64,000 nucleotides of DNA from Ectothiorhodospiraceae bacterium BW-2 (GCA_008375315.1 CP032507.1:2727001-2791000); one strand, 5' to 3'; shown: positions 51,404-61,435, numbered from the stretch's first letter. Made by a program: numbers and translations. The notes: generated by a model from the letters alone, not told the origin.

Positions 51404-51434
51404 TTTTTGATCCTATCTACCTCATATTGTGATC

Positions 51435-51461
51435 GCCCGGTTAACCACCGGGCATTTTTTT
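51435..51461 (+). terminator. intrinsic terminator after soxA
   Basis: A 7-base stem GCCCGGT/ACCGGGC with a short TAACC loop is followed by a run of seven T after one A. It ends the soxXYZA unit about 30 bases after the soxA stop. Confidence 0.88.
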
Positions 51462-51539
51462 GGTTATAATGGGTCTGTCTTTTTGGCTACAGGTAGTCTT
51501 AACGCTTGAATCTCTCCCCTTTTCTAAGCCGTTGGTACG

Positions 51540-52490
51540 ATGGAAATTACCCTCGAACCGGTAGATAACGCCCGACTCGCCAACCTCTGTGGCCAGTTTG
51601 ATGAACATTTGCGCCAAATTGAGCAACGCATGGGGGTAGAGATCAACCATCGGGGCAGCCTGTTTCGCATTATTGGCGAAGCTGACTCACAACGGTTGAC
51701 CCACCAGCTACTACAACAGCTCTACCAACTAGCAGAAGATGAGGCGGTCACCCCGCAGCGGGTTCACCTCTACCTACAGCAGTCGGGAGTAGAGGCGGGA
51801 TTTGCACCCGATCGCACCGAGGAGATTGTGATTCGTACCCGCCGTGGGGTGGTGCGCGGTCGGGGCATTAACCAGCAGCGCTACTTACAGCGAATCACCG
51901 CACACGATATTAACTTTGGTATCGGGCCAGCCGGTACCGGTAAAACCTATCTAGCGGTCGCCTGCGCCGTGGCCGCGTTAGAGAGCGATAGGGTAAGACG
52001 GATTATCTTGACACGACCTGCGGTTGAGGCGGGGGAGCGACTCGGTTTTCTTCCCGGCGACTTAGCGCAAAAGGTCGATCCCTATCTGCGCCCCCTCTAT
52101 GATGCCCTCTATGAGATGCTCGGCTTTGAAAAGGTCGCCAAACTGATGGAGCGCCATGTCATCGAAGTCGCACCGCTAGCCTATATGCGGGGACGAACGC
52201 TAAATGAGGCCTTTATTATCCTAGATGAGGCGCAAAATACCACCGCTGAACAGATGAAGATGTTTTTGACTCGAATCGGCTTTGGCTCCTCTGCGGTCAT
52301 TACCGGCGATTTGACCCAGGTGGATCTACCGCGCGGAGTCGGTTCGGGGCTGCGCCATGCGGCCGATATTTTGCAGGGGGTGAAGGGGATTGCCACCACC
52401 CGTTTTGAGGCCAAAGATGTCGTGCGCCACCCCTTAGTACAGAAGATTGTGAGTGCCTATGAAGAGGCCGAAGCAGGCGACCATGGCTAA
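51540..52490 (+). CDS. ybeZ: PhoH-like ATPase (YbeZ)
   Basis: A 316-residue protein with the PhoH domain: Walker A GPAGTGKTYLA (about 129) and a Walker B FIILDEAQNTT segment. It acts with YbeY in rRNA maturation and ribosome quality control. A TATAAT-like box at 51464-51470 just after the sox terminator may be its promoter. It overlaps ybeY by eight bases. Confidence 0.94.
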   Translation: MEITLEPVDNARLANLCGQFDEHLRQIEQRMGVEINHRGSLFRIIGEADSQRLTHQLLQQLYQLAEDEAVTPQRVHLYLQQSGVEAGFAPDRTEEIVIRTRRGVVRGRGINQQRYLQRITAHDINFGIGPAGTGKTYLAVACAVAALESDRVRRIILTRPAVEAGERLGFLPGDLAQKVDPYLRPLYDALYEMLGFEKVAKLMERHVIEVAPLAYMRGRTLNEAFIILDEAQNTTAEQMKMFLTRIGFGSSAVITGDLTQVDLPRGVGSGLRHAADILQGVKGIATTRFEAKDVVRHPLVQKIVSAYEEAEAGDHG

Positions 52491-52974
52491 AAACCAGACT
52501 CAGTGTCCGCTAACCCTCGATCTGCAGTGGGGGGAGGGGGTGGACGCGATGGAGGAGCCACTCCCGAGCGAAGTGGAGCTCTATCAGTGGCTACAACAGG
52601 CGTTAGAGCAGCTCGATTATCGTCGCGAAGCGGAGGTGACGCTGCGCATTGTGACCGCCGCTGAGATAGCCACCCTCAACCAGAACTATCGTGGGAAAAC
52701 GGGGCCGACCAATATCCTCTCCTTCCCCTTTGAGCTAGCCGAATTGACCCAACTACCGCTGTTAGGCGATATAGTCGTTGCCGCTGAGATTGTGGCTAAA
52801 GAGGCGCGGCAGCAGCAGAAATCGCTGCCTGACCACTGGGCACACCTAGTGGTGCATGGGCTGTTGCACCTGCTCGGTTACGACCATCAACAGCCGGATG
52901 AGGCCGAGGTGATGGAGCAGCTAGAGATCGAAATTCTGACACAGTGGGGGATCGCTAACCCTTATGTTACTTAA
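52483..52974 (+). CDS. ybeY: endoribonuclease YbeY
   Basis: A protein of about 163 residues with the metal motif HLVVHGLLHLLGYDHQ (H-x3-H-x5-H) near the C-terminus. It processes 16S rRNA 3' ends. The ATG at 52483 is used rather than a GTG at 52453, because it sits at the usual coupled position within the end of ybeZ. Confidence 0.94.
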   Translation: MAKNQTQCPLTLDLQWGEGVDAMEEPLPSEVELYQWLQQALEQLDYRREAEVTLRIVTAAEIATLNQNYRGKTGPTNILSFPFELAELTQLPLLGDIVVAAEIVAKEARQQQKSLPDHWAHLVVHGLLHLLGYDHQQPDEAEVMEQLEIEILTQWGIANPYVT

Positions 52975-53011
52975 CTAATGATTCATGGGATTAACATAGA
53001 GCATCAATGTT

Positions 53012-53884
53012 ATGAGTAGTGCGACACAGACCGATGAGAGTAGCCAGCACATCCCTTGGCTAGAACGAATCGGTAGTCTGTTAGGACTAAGCATCAAAGT
53101 TCGCGGACAGGAGAGCTTAAGGGAGATGCTGGAGGAGGCCGAGCAGGTCGATAACCCCGATCTACAGGCGCTAGAGATGATGCGCGGTGTACTCGATGTG
53201 GTTGAGATGCAGGCGCGGGATATCATGATTCCCCGCTCTCAGATGGCGGTTTTAGAGCGAGACCAATCGTTAGAGACGCTGCTCCCTATTGTGATTGAGA
53301 CCGCCCACTCGCGATTTCCGGTCGTTGGCGATAATCGTGATGAGGTGATCGGTATTTTGCTCGCGAAAGATCTGCTCGGCTACCTAACCCGGCAGGAGAG
53401 TAGCGGCAGTTTTAACATAAAAGATCTCGTCCGACCGGCGATGATTATTCCCGAAAGTAAGCGCCTGAACACGCTTTTGCGCGAGTTTCGATATACCCGT
53501 AACCACATGGCGATTGTGGTCGATGAGTATGGTGGGGTGAGCGGGTTGATTACCATCGAAGATGTGTTAGAGCAGATTGTGGGTGACATTGAGGATGAGC
53601 ACGATCTGGAGGAGGAGGATGACGAGCGCAATATCCAGCGCCTTGAGGGGGGCGAGGTGCTGGTAAGCGCCTTGACGCCAATTGACGATTTTAACAACTT
53701 TTTTGGGACTCAATACAGCGATGATGAGTTTAATACCATTGGTGGGGTGGTGATGAACCACTGTGGTCGAATGCCTAAAAAGGGGGAGAAGATTACCCTA
53801 AGGCCGCTCTCGGTAGTGGTGGAGGAGGCCGATAGGCGCCGAATCTACAAACTGAGGATCTGTCAGAGCGAACTAGAGCGATAG
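53012..53884 (+). CDS. corC: CorC/HlyC-type CBS-domain protein (YbeX)
   Basis: A 290-residue protein with two CBS domains (about 70-195; motifs MIPRSQM and YGGVSGLITIEDVLEQIVG) and a C-terminal CorC_HlyC domain. It is the cytoplasmic YbeX type without membrane segments, linked to magnesium or cobalt efflux and to ribosome metabolism through its ybeZYX neighbours. Confidence 0.93.
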   Translation: MSSATQTDESSQHIPWLERIGSLLGLSIKVRGQESLREMLEEAEQVDNPDLQALEMMRGVLDVVEMQARDIMIPRSQMAVLERDQSLETLLPIVIETAHSRFPVVGDNRDEVIGILLAKDLLGYLTRQESSGSFNIKDLVRPAMIIPESKRLNTLLREFRYTRNHMAIVVDEYGGVSGLITIEDVLEQIVGDIEDEHDLEEEDDERNIQRLEGGEVLVSALTPIDDFNNFFGTQYSDDEFNTIGGVVMNHCGRMPKKGEKITLRPLSVVVEEADRRRIYKLRICQSELER

Positions 53885-53888
53885 ATAG

Positions 53889-55427
53889 ATGGCGTGGCGG
53901 CGCCCCCTGTTAGGGCTACTCGCTGGAGCGGTAGCGCCGGCGGCCTTTGCACCGCTCGGGTGGTATCTCCTCCTGCCGCTCTCGTTAGCGCTGCTGTTCT
54001 GGTTGAGTTGGCCGCTATCGTCGGTTCGTCGAGCGGCGCTACTGGGCTGGGGGTATGGTTTGGGCTACTTTGGGGTCGGGATCTCGTGGATCTCAGTCGC
54101 CATTGTCGATATGGGCCAGACACCTTGGCCACTGGCGGCGCTACTCACACTGCTATTTGTCGCCTACTTGGCGCTCTTTCCGGCGCTGGCGCTAGCGCTC
54201 TTTATCGCGCTTAGAGGCTATTTGGCACTACAGCAGGCACCGATGCGGGCGCTGCTGCTACTGCTACCGCTGCTATGGACGGCGACGGAGTGGTTACGAG
54301 GCGAGCTCTTTACCGGATTCCCGTGGCTTAACCCCGGCTACATCGTCACCGACTCGGTATTGGCGGGTTGGGCACCGCTGTTGGGCAGTTATGGCGTGGG
54401 CGGGGGGGTGGTGCTACTGGCGGCGCTCTTAGCGCTACTGCTGCTTAGAACTACCGTAAAAACAGCGATGCTGGTCGCCCTCATGGTGGGGGGAATCTAC
54501 CTCTCTGCGGCGCTGCTGCAACAACAGCAGTGGACAGAACCGGTGGGGGAGAGGATCTCAGTGGCGCTGATTCAGGGCAATGTCTCTCGCCAGAGTCGGT
54601 GGCAGGGCCACTCACTGTCGCAGCGACTGGCGCGCTATCGTGAGCTGACGGAGCCCTATTTTGGGCAAGCGGCGCTCATCATTTGGCCTGAAAATGCGAT
54701 TCCGACCTACTATCGCCACCTAGAGGCAGATTTTTTTACCCCACTGGCAAAGAGAGCTAGCGCTAGCGGCTCGACCATCATTAGTGGCGGCATTCGCTAT
54801 CGTCACGATGGCGAGGGGTATCACACCAGCCTGACGGTGGTGGGGAGGCCGGAGCAGAGCTACCATAAACGCCATTTAGTCCCCTTCGGTGAGTATCTGC
54901 CGCTAGAGTCGTGGTTGCGCGGGGCGATCAATTTTTTCAATATGCCCATGAGTAACTTCTCCCCAGGTCCAGAGCAGCAGTCGCCGTTACAGGTAGGCGA
55001 GTGGCGCTTGGCGGCGACTGTCTGCTATGAGGATCTCTTTGCCGCTGAGATGCGACCTCTCGTTAAAGAGGCGACCTTACTGGTTAACGGTAGTAATAAT
55101 GGTTGGTATGGCGATTCGCTCGCACCGCATCAGCATCTACAGATTGCTAGAATGCGTAGCCTTGAGTTTCAACGCCCGACACTTAGGGCGACGACTAGCG
55201 GCATTTCAGCACTTATTGAGCGTGATGGCAAGGTGTTGGCGCGTAGCCAACAGTTTGTGGCCGCGACCCTCTCAGGCTCGGTACAACCGATGACAGGCCT
55301 GACCCCCTATCTGCGTTGGGGGGAGTGGCCGCTCGTTGGTTGGGCGGTGGTAGTGGCTATCGGATTAGGGTTATCGGCGGGGGGCAGCTCTCGACGCGAA
55401 GAGGGTAGCGCCTCGCTTCCCCCTTAG
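53889..55427 (+). CDS. lnt: apolipoprotein N-acyltransferase Lnt
   Basis: A 512-residue inner-membrane enzyme: about six to seven N-terminal membrane segments, a nitrilase-type periplasmic domain (about 220-480) and a final membrane helix. Catalytic Glu (IWPENAIP), Lys (YHKRHLVPFGEY) and Cys (TVCYEDLF) are all present. It adds the third acyl chain to lipoproteins. It ends in a four-base overlap with the convergent hypE. Confidence 0.95.
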   Translation: MAWRRPLLGLLAGAVAPAAFAPLGWYLLLPLSLALLFWLSWPLSSVRRAALLGWGYGLGYFGVGISWISVAIVDMGQTPWPLAALLTLLFVAYLALFPALALALFIALRGYLALQQAPMRALLLLLPLLWTATEWLRGELFTGFPWLNPGYIVTDSVLAGWAPLLGSYGVGGGVVLLAALLALLLLRTTVKTAMLVALMVGGIYLSAALLQQQQWTEPVGERISVALIQGNVSRQSRWQGHSLSQRLARYRELTEPYFGQAALIIWPENAIPTYYRHLEADFFTPLAKRASASGSTIISGGIRYRHDGEGYHTSLTVVGRPEQSYHKRHLVPFGEYLPLESWLRGAINFFNMPMSNFSPGPEQQSPLQVGEWRLAATVCYEDLFAAEMRPLVKEATLLVNGSNNGWYGDSLAPHQHLQIARMRSLEFQRPTLRATTSGISALIERDGKVLARSQQFVAATLSGSVQPMTGLTPYLRWGEWPLVGWAVVVAIGLGLSAGGSSRREEGSASLPP

Positions 55428-56446
55428 CAGATTCGTGGTAGCGGATCATCCTCCAGCTCATGTAGTAGCCTCTCACCGCCTAGTTCGGTCTGCAAGGTGA
55501 GGTGGGCGGGGGTGGCCACCACTTCGCCAATAATGGCACTCTGGGCCCCCAAACGGTGGCTGCGCCAGCGCTGGCAGAGCGCTTCGGCTTGTGCGGCAGC
55601 TATGACAGCAACCACCTTGCCCTCGTTCGCCAAATAGAGCGGATCGTAGCCGAGCATGTCACAGAGCGTGGTGACACTACCGTTAATGGGCAGCTGTCTC
55701 TCAAACAGACGCACTCCTAAGCCGGTTAAACGGCAGAGATCGTGGCAGAGGGTGGCGACCCCGCCCCGAGTCGGATCACGCAAAAACCGTAGCGACTCAA
55801 ACTCAAGCGCCTGCTGGCACAGCGGGGTGATATTGGCGCTATCGGAGGCGAGTGGGCCGCTTAATCCGAACGCTTCGCGGGCTAACATGACCGCACTGCC
55901 ATGATCGCCAATCGAGCCGTTAATAACCAGTCTGTCCCCGGGGGTGATGGCGGCGGGGCCGGGAAGCGGGCGAGAGCGCTGACCCACACCGGTGGTGGCC
56001 AGATAGAGGCCACTCCCTTCCCCTCGCGGCACCACTTTCGTATCGCCGGCGACGATGGTGATGTTAGCCTCTCGCGCTGCCGTGGCCATATCGTCAATAA
56101 TCTGTCGTAGCAGAGCAATCTCTAACCCCTCCTCAATAAACAGATTGAGCGTCAGGGAGTGGGCAATAGCGCCAGCGACGGCCAGATCGTTCACCGTGCC
56201 GTGAATCGCCAGTGAGCCGATGGAGCCGCCGGGGAAGATGAGCGGCTTAACGGTAAAGCCATCGGTAGTAATCAGACTCTCACCCGACATTGTCGGCAGT
56301 GGCGCACTATCGAGCTCACACTGCGCTGCGCTTAGGGAGAGAGAGGGGAGGAGTAGCGCCTCAATTAGCTGACGCATTAAGCGCCCACCGTTACCGTGGG
56401 CGAGGGTGATACGGGGCGAGTCGATCATAGAGTATGTTCCCTCCAT
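55424..56446 (-). CDS. hypE: hydrogenase maturation protein HypE
   Basis: A 340-residue PurM/AIR-synthase-fold protein ending in PRIC, whose final Cys is thiocarboxamidated to make the cyanide ligand of NiFe-hydrogenase. The N-terminal HGNGGRLM and a central GDTKVVPRGEG stretch are typical. Last gene of the minus-strand hyp operon, overlapping hypF by 22 bases. Confidence 0.95.
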   Translation of the reverse strand: MEGTYSMIDSPRITLAHGNGGRLMRQLIEALLLPSLSLSAAQCELDSAPLPTMSGESLITTDGFTVKPLIFPGGSIGSLAIHGTVNDLAVAGAIAHSLTLNLFIEEGLEIALLRQIIDDMATAAREANITIVAGDTKVVPRGEGSGLYLATTGVGQRSRPLPGPAAITPGDRLVINGSIGDHGSAVMLAREAFGLSGPLASDSANITPLCQQALEFESLRFLRDPTRGGVATLCHDLCRLTGLGVRLFERQLPINGSVTTLCDMLGYDPLYLANEGKVVAVIAAAQAEALCQRWRSHRLGAQSAIIGEVVATPAHLTLQTELGGERLLHELEDDPLPRIC

Positions 56447-58818
56447 AACTGGGTGATCGTTTGACCATAGGCGATAGCGGCATCGTTAAATGGCAACTTT
56501 TGCGGCAGATAGAGGCTAAAACCGGCCTGCTGCACGCTAGCGCTGGCCAGAGTGGTTAAGAGGCTGTTCTGAAAGACGCCGCCACTGAAACCGATGGCGC
56601 TTATGCCGTGTTGGGTCTGGGCTAAGGTGGCTAGCGTGACTAGCTGCTGGGCTAGGGTCGTATGGCAACGAAGGGCGGCAACGGCGTCTGTATCGTCGCT
56701 CTGTTGCAGATAGTCGATAAGAGGCTGCCAATCGATCCGAAATCGGGGGCAGTTCGGTGCTGCTCCATCGGCCTCGGTGGCGATAGTGGGCAGAGTGAGG
56801 GGGGGGGCGAGCTGCCAACTTTGGTGCCACTGCGAGGGGGTGGCGCTATCGAGCAGCGTCATCGCCAGCGCCTCCAACATGGCGGGGGCTTGCCCCTCAT
56901 AGCTGCTCTGGTAGTTAACGCCTAGGAGTGCGGCACAGCCATCGAGTAGGCGGCCGGTCGCGCTGGTGAGGGGGGCGTTCTGTTGGCGCTGCCAGAAGTG
57001 GAACAGCAGTTGTCGTTCGGCGTAGGGCTGCTCTTTAGGCCAAGGTCGGCGTGGTTTGGTAGGATTATCGCTATCGCCACACTGCCATAATAGACCTGCA
57101 CCACTGCGCCACGGCTCCCGGGCTGCCTTATCCCCCCCGGGGAGTCGAAATTGACGCCAACTAGCCAGAGGCTGCCACTGATTGGGGCGACCTAGCAGCA
57201 GCTCGCCGCCCCAAAGGGTGCCGTCAGGCCCCAAACCGACACCATCCCAGGTAAAGATAGCCATCTTTTGGTTCAGCTCCAGTCCCTGCTGTAGCGCCTC
57301 GCCATAGAGTGCGGCGGCGTGGGCGTGGTGGTGCCAGACGGTGTGGTGGGGCAGGGGGTGGGCTTTGGCCCAGCGAAAGGTGTCAAATTGGCGGTGGCTA
57401 TCGCTCACCAGCGCCTCGGCTCGAACTTGGTAGAGGCGCTGTAGATCATCGCCTAACTGCTGCAGCGTCTGCAGGCTGCGTAGGGTACCCATATCGCCAA
57501 TGTGGGGCGAGATGACGACTCGCTCTCCCCAAGCGAGCGCTAGGGTGGTCTTACTCTGTGCCCCAAGCGCTAGGAGCGGGGTCGTTAGCGGTAGCGGGAG
57601 GGGTAACGCTAGCGGGGCGATCCCTCGGCCGACTCGAAGAGGCACGATCCGCTCCCCTAGGCGGCGATAGACCGAATCGTCCGCAGGACGGACAATCGGT
57701 CGGTTATGGTCTAAAAAGGCGTCGGCTATTGTGGCGAGTCGCGCTGTCGCCTCACTATTTTGGGTGATGACCGGCTCACCACTGAGATTGCCTGAGGTGG
57801 CGATGAGGGGTCGATTGAAGAGCGGTAGCAGCAGATGGTGTAGCGGGGAGTAGGGGAGCAGCGCTCCTATCTCACTTAGATCGGGGGCGATGGCGGCGGT
57901 CAGGGTAGAGTCGCGGCGCTTCGGTAGCAGCACAATCGGCCGCGCTGGGCTCGATAGTGCTACACGGCTAAGAGGATTGAGCTGTAGTTCAGCCTCTATG
58001 GCGTTTAGATCGGCAAACATCACCGCAAGGGGCTTATCTGGCCGCTGTTTGCGTTGCCGTAGTCGTTTAATGGCAGGCTCACAGGTGGCATCGCAGCAGA
58101 GGTGGTAGCCGCCAATCCCCTTAATGGCGACAATCTCCCCGGCAAGAAGGGCGGTGACGGCAGCGTTTAGAGCCGCCTCACCCTCTAGTGCCATCGAGTT
58201 ACTAGAGTCAGCGCGACACCGGCGGAAGTGTAACCGAGGGCCGCAGTGGGCGCAGGCGATAGGTTCGGCATGGAAGCGGCGATCATAGGGGTTGAGATAG
58301 TCGGCCTCACACAGCGGGCAGAGGGGAAAGTCGGCCATTGAGGTGGTGGCGCGATCATAGGGGAGGCTAGTGATAATCGTATAGCGTGGGCCGCAGGCGG
58401 TACAGTTGATAAAGGGGTAGCGGTAGCGAGGGTTAGCGGGGGTAGTGAGTTCGGTGAGGCACGCCTCACAGGTGTCGATATCGGTGGGGAGATGGATATC
58501 GGCCTCAGCAGTGCGGCGACTAGGTAAGATGGTGAACTCGGCGTACCCTTGACGGGGGATCGGCTGTTGTGAGGTTAGCGTAGGCTTGGCGCGGGGGGGG
58601 GGCTGGGTGAGGAGGGCGGCGATAAATGGCTCGATCGCCGCTACCGCGCCTTCAATATGAATCTCCACGGTTCCCTGACAGTTCTGTACCCACCCTGTTA
58701 GCGCAAACTGCGCGGCTAGACGGTAGATAAAGGGGCGAAAACCGACCCCCTGTACTTCGCCGCTAACGATGAGATGGTAGGCGGCCCTTTGGCTAGGTGT
58801 GGGCTGGGGCTTAGCCAC
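56425..58818 (-). CDS. hypF: carbamoyltransferase HypF
   Basis: A 797-residue protein with an acylphosphatase domain (about 12-100), two zinc-finger parts (CEAC...CTAC and CPLC...CAHC), a YrdC-like domain (about 210-390) and a Kae1-like C-terminal domain with metal His residues (HHHAHAAALYGE). HypF makes the carbamoyl group that HypE turns to cyanide. All domains look complete. Confidence 0.95.
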   Translation of the reverse strand: MAKPQPTPSQRAAYHLIVSGEVQGVGFRPFIYRLAAQFALTGWVQNCQGTVEIHIEGAVAAIEPFIAALLTQPPPRAKPTLTSQQPIPRQGYAEFTILPSRRTAEADIHLPTDIDTCEACLTELTTPANPRYRYPFINCTACGPRYTIITSLPYDRATTSMADFPLCPLCEADYLNPYDRRFHAEPIACAHCGPRLHFRRCRADSSNSMALEGEAALNAAVTALLAGEIVAIKGIGGYHLCCDATCEPAIKRLRQRKQRPDKPLAVMFADLNAIEAELQLNPLSRVALSSPARPIVLLPKRRDSTLTAAIAPDLSEIGALLPYSPLHHLLLPLFNRPLIATSGNLSGEPVITQNSEATARLATIADAFLDHNRPIVRPADDSVYRRLGERIVPLRVGRGIAPLALPLPLPLTTPLLALGAQSKTTLALAWGERVVISPHIGDMGTLRSLQTLQQLGDDLQRLYQVRAEALVSDSHRQFDTFRWAKAHPLPHHTVWHHHAHAAALYGEALQQGLELNQKMAIFTWDGVGLGPDGTLWGGELLLGRPNQWQPLASWRQFRLPGGDKAAREPWRSGAGLLWQCGDSDNPTKPRRPWPKEQPYAERQLLFHFWQRQQNAPLTSATGRLLDGCAALLGVNYQSSYEGQAPAMLEALAMTLLDSATPSQWHQSWQLAPPLTLPTIATEADGAAPNCPRFRIDWQPLIDYLQQSDDTDAVAALRCHTTLAQQLVTLATLAQTQHGISAIGFSGGVFQNSLLTTLASASVQQAGFSLYLPQKLPFNDAAIAYGQTITQLWREHTL

Positions 58819-59521
58819 AACTTCGCTGATGAGTGAGAGCTGAGAGGAGCTGATCCATCATCTGATTGAGCGCGACATAGTGGCTCGGCGGCGCGGCGAG
58901 CATCTCTTTGGCAGTCTGAATGGCGGGGGCTGAAGGCGCCTCCGTTAGCTCATCGCCACAGTGCGTTATGAGTGCCTGTACCGACTCGGGGGTGATCTCG
59001 ATATGGAACTGGAGTCCGAGCGCATAGTCGCCGATGAGAAAGGCTTGGTGGCGACAGAGGGCGGAGCTAGCGAGTCGTTGACTGTTTGGGGGGAGATCAA
59101 AGGTCTCACCGTGCCAGTGAAATGCGTTAAACTGCCTCGGTAGTGGCAGTCGGGAGGGGGGGGCGGTCACCTTAAACCAGCCGATCTCCTTCTCTGGATT
59201 AGGATAGACCGCCGCACCGAGGGCGTTCGCCATGAGCTGGGCACCGAGACAGATCCCCACGGTGGGGATCTGTAGGCTAATAGCGGTCGCAATAGCCGAC
59301 TTTTCGGCCACTAGCCATGGGTAGAACTCTTCATCGTTGACGCTCATCGGCCCACCCATAATAATGAGCAGACTGAGACTCTCTACCTTCGGCAGTGGAT
59401 CGCCGCGATAGAGGTGGCAGATCTGGCTCTGGTAGTGGTGTCTATTAAGCCACGGCTCAATGGAACCGGCCCCTTCAAAGGGGACATGCTGCAAAATTAG
59501 CGCCTGTTTGGGAGTTGGCAT
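58811..59521 (-). CDS. class I glutamine amidotransferase (GMP synthase-like)
   Basis: A 236-residue stand-alone amidotransferase domain with nucleophile Cys in GICLGAQ, a preceding LLIIMGGPMSVND block and a late FHIEIT His-Glu pair. It may supply ammonia or hydrolyse glutamyl groups; the partner is unknown. It sits between hypA and hypF and overlaps hypF by eight bases. ATG at 59521 is chosen over 59569 because the homology starts right after it. Its presence in a hyp operon is not standard. Confidence 0.85.
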   Translation of the reverse strand: MPTPKQALILQHVPFEGAGSIEPWLNRHHYQSQICHLYRGDPLPKVESLSLLIIMGGPMSVNDEEFYPWLVAEKSAIATAISLQIPTVGICLGAQLMANALGAAVYPNPEKEIGWFKVTAPPSRLPLPRQFNAFHWHGETFDLPPNSQRLASSALCRHQAFLIGDYALGLQFHIEITPESVQALITHCGDELTEAPSAPAIQTAKEMLAAPPSHYVALNQMMDQLLSALTHQRSCG

Positions 59522-59613
59522 GATCTTTTCGCCTATGGGGTTAGAGAGGGGGGCGGGTGGGCCGACCACCAGATATGGCAGGCCCCCTCATCATTCACAA
59601 CTATCACACATCG

Positions 59614-59958
59614 TTAATCCTCCAGTTCTATACGCTGTAAAATCATCTCATCCCCGCTTAACAGTCGGGTCTGCCAGTGACCGCAGTGGGGGCAGATCAG
59701 GCGGTTGGCGCGGGCGGTTACCTCAAGGCCACACGGCTCGCAGTAGAGGGTAATGGGCGAGGGGGTTATCACCAGCTCCGCCTCGGCGGCAGCGCTAGCG
59801 GCAGCGGCGATAGGGAAGGCGTGCTTTAGTAGCGCAGGCTCGATACCGGCTAATGGGCCGATGGTCAGCTCCACTCGTACAATGGTTTTGCCGGGGTAGT
59901 CGGCGGCTAGCTGCTCTAACTGCCGCACCAGCCCTTGACAGAGGGAGAGCTCATGCAT
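59614..59958 (-). CDS. hypA: hydrogenase nickel-insertion protein HypA
   Basis: A 114-residue protein beginning MHELS, where Met1-His2-Glu3 bind nickel, with a zinc site of two CxxC motifs (CEPCG and CPHCG). It helps load nickel into NiFe-hydrogenase. It overlaps hypC by eight bases. hypB, its usual GTPase partner, is not in the window. Confidence 0.95.
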   Translation of the reverse strand: MHELSLCQGLVRQLEQLAADYPGKTIVRVELTIGPLAGIEPALLKHAFPIAAAASAAAEAELVITPSPITLYCEPCGLEVTARANRLICPHCGHWQTRLLSGDEMILQRIELED

Positions 59959-60196
59959 GGGGCGGCGGGGTGTCGCTAGCGCTCAATACCTCATCGAGTA
60001 GTTCCCAGCTACTACGAGCCTCGGCGGCGGTCATCTTTTGGATGGCATAACCGACATGAATCATTACATAATCTCCCACGCTAACCGACTCATCTTGCAA
60101 CATAAACAGGCTCACTTCGCGCTCAACCCCCTTCGCTTCACAGCGGGCGTTGTAGCCGTCGATAGCGATAATTTGCATCGGGATTCCAAGACACAT
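59951..60196 (-). CDS. hypC: hydrogenase maturation chaperone HypC
   Basis: An 81-residue protein with the HypC/HupF start MCLGIP, whose Cys2 carries the Fe(CN)2CO group, and a GDYVMIHVGYAIQKM core. First gene in the minus-strand block hypC-A-amidotransferase-F-E. HypD, its partner, is not in the window. Confidence 0.95.
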   Translation of the reverse strand: MCLGIPMQIIAIDGYNARCEAKGVEREVSLFMLQDESVSVGDYVMIHVGYAIQKMTAAEARSSWELLDEVLSASDTPPPHA

Positions 60197-60292
60197 CGGC
60201 TCTACTCCGGTTGGTGTTTGTAAACTTGGGGGTAGTATGGTGCGCGAGTGAGTTGGCTGTCAACAGGCCATGTTGACGATACGCTGATGGCT

Positions 60293-61435
60293 CTATAATA
60301 CTTCACCACTCTCCCACGGCGAAGTCTGAAAATAGGCCTCAGCATGAGTCACCCAAATACCATGCTGCTCATAACTATAGGAGAGATTAGCCACAATTTG
60401 CGTAGTGCGCTGCGGCTGCAGGCTCTGCTGATAGTAGCGCAACCCTCGTGAGGGGGAGCTGTCGGAGAGTTTGACTTCGATTAGCTCCTCAATCACGCTA
60501 TTGACCACAATGACAAAGTCGATCTCACGCCCCTCTTTATCGCGTAAGTAGCAGAGCTCACACCGATCACCCTCATAATCTTCCCGAAACTGCAGCCATT
60601 TCAGTAGATGCGTGGCGACTAAATTTTCAAAGATAGCTCCCTCATCACCCAGCACATCGCCATTATCGTAAAAGTAGATTTTAGGCGGCTTTTGAATCGC
60701 CCGGGCAATTTTTTGGCTATAGGGCTTAATCTGAAACAGCAGGTACATATTAGCCAGCGCTTCAATCCACGACTTGACGGTCTGCGGTGCCACCTGAATA
60801 TCTGCGGCTAAATGGGAGATCACTACCTGACCACCGACACGCTGGCGCAACAGATCGGTTAACAGGCGCAGGCTCTGAATATTGCGAATCGACTCCAGAT
60901 CACGAATATCCTCTTGCAGCACCCGATCAAACCGCTCCCGACGCCACCGTTTCGCTTCACGCAGATTGTTTAGCAGTAGCGGTTCAGGAAAGCCCCCCAT
61001 CACCATAAGCCGCTTCAGGCGTGCCGTCGTATCCTCTAGCGGCGACTCATCCAGACTCATCGGATGGAGACGCCAGTAGTGGTATCGTCCCATAAGCGAA
61101 TCTTCCCCCTGACGGTAGATATCCAGTCTCGCGGAGCCGGTGACTAAAATCGTATGGCGCTCGCCGCAGGTATCGTAGAGTCCTTTTAGCCACTGTTTCC
61201 AGTGGGGGTATTTATGCAGCTCATCAAACACCAGCAGGTGATCACTCTGTTGCCACTTTTTCTGCAAAATACGCTGCCGATCCTCATCACTATCCCAGTT
61301 AAGATAGCAGCCACCGGCGCTATGTTCGGCCAGAATCGCTTTAGCTAAAGTCGTCTTACCAACCTGGTGCGGGCCACCAATAAAGACCATTTTCCGGCTC
61401 AAATCGTGACGAACAAAGGGGGTTAAGTAACGCAT
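60293..61435 (-). CDS. AAA ATPase with DUF4143 domain
   Basis: A 380-residue protein: AAA_14-type ATPase with Walker A GGPHQVGKTTLA (about 20) and Walker B LLVFDELHKY, then a DUF4143 domain with a PD-(D/E)xK-like end (KEGREIDFVIVVNSVIEELIEVKLS). This widespread family moves between genomes and lacks a firm function; toxin-like or DNA-related roles have been proposed. It marks the start of the accessory right end. Confidence 0.88.
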   Translation of the reverse strand: MRYLTPFVRHDLSRKMVFIGGPHQVGKTTLAKAILAEHSAGGCYLNWDSDEDRQRILQKKWQQSDHLLVFDELHKYPHWKQWLKGLYDTCGERHTILVTGSARLDIYRQGEDSLMGRYHYWRLHPMSLDESPLEDTTARLKRLMVMGGFPEPLLLNNLREAKRWRRERFDRVLQEDIRDLESIRNIQSLRLLTDLLRQRVGGQVVISHLAADIQVAPQTVKSWIEALANMYLLFQIKPYSQKIARAIQKPPKIYFYDNGDVLGDEGAIFENLVATHLLKWLQFREDYEGDRCELCYLRDKEGREIDFVIVVNSVIEELIEVKLSDSSPSRGLRYYQQSLQPQRTTQIVANLSYSYEQHGIWVTHAEAYFQTSPWESGEVL

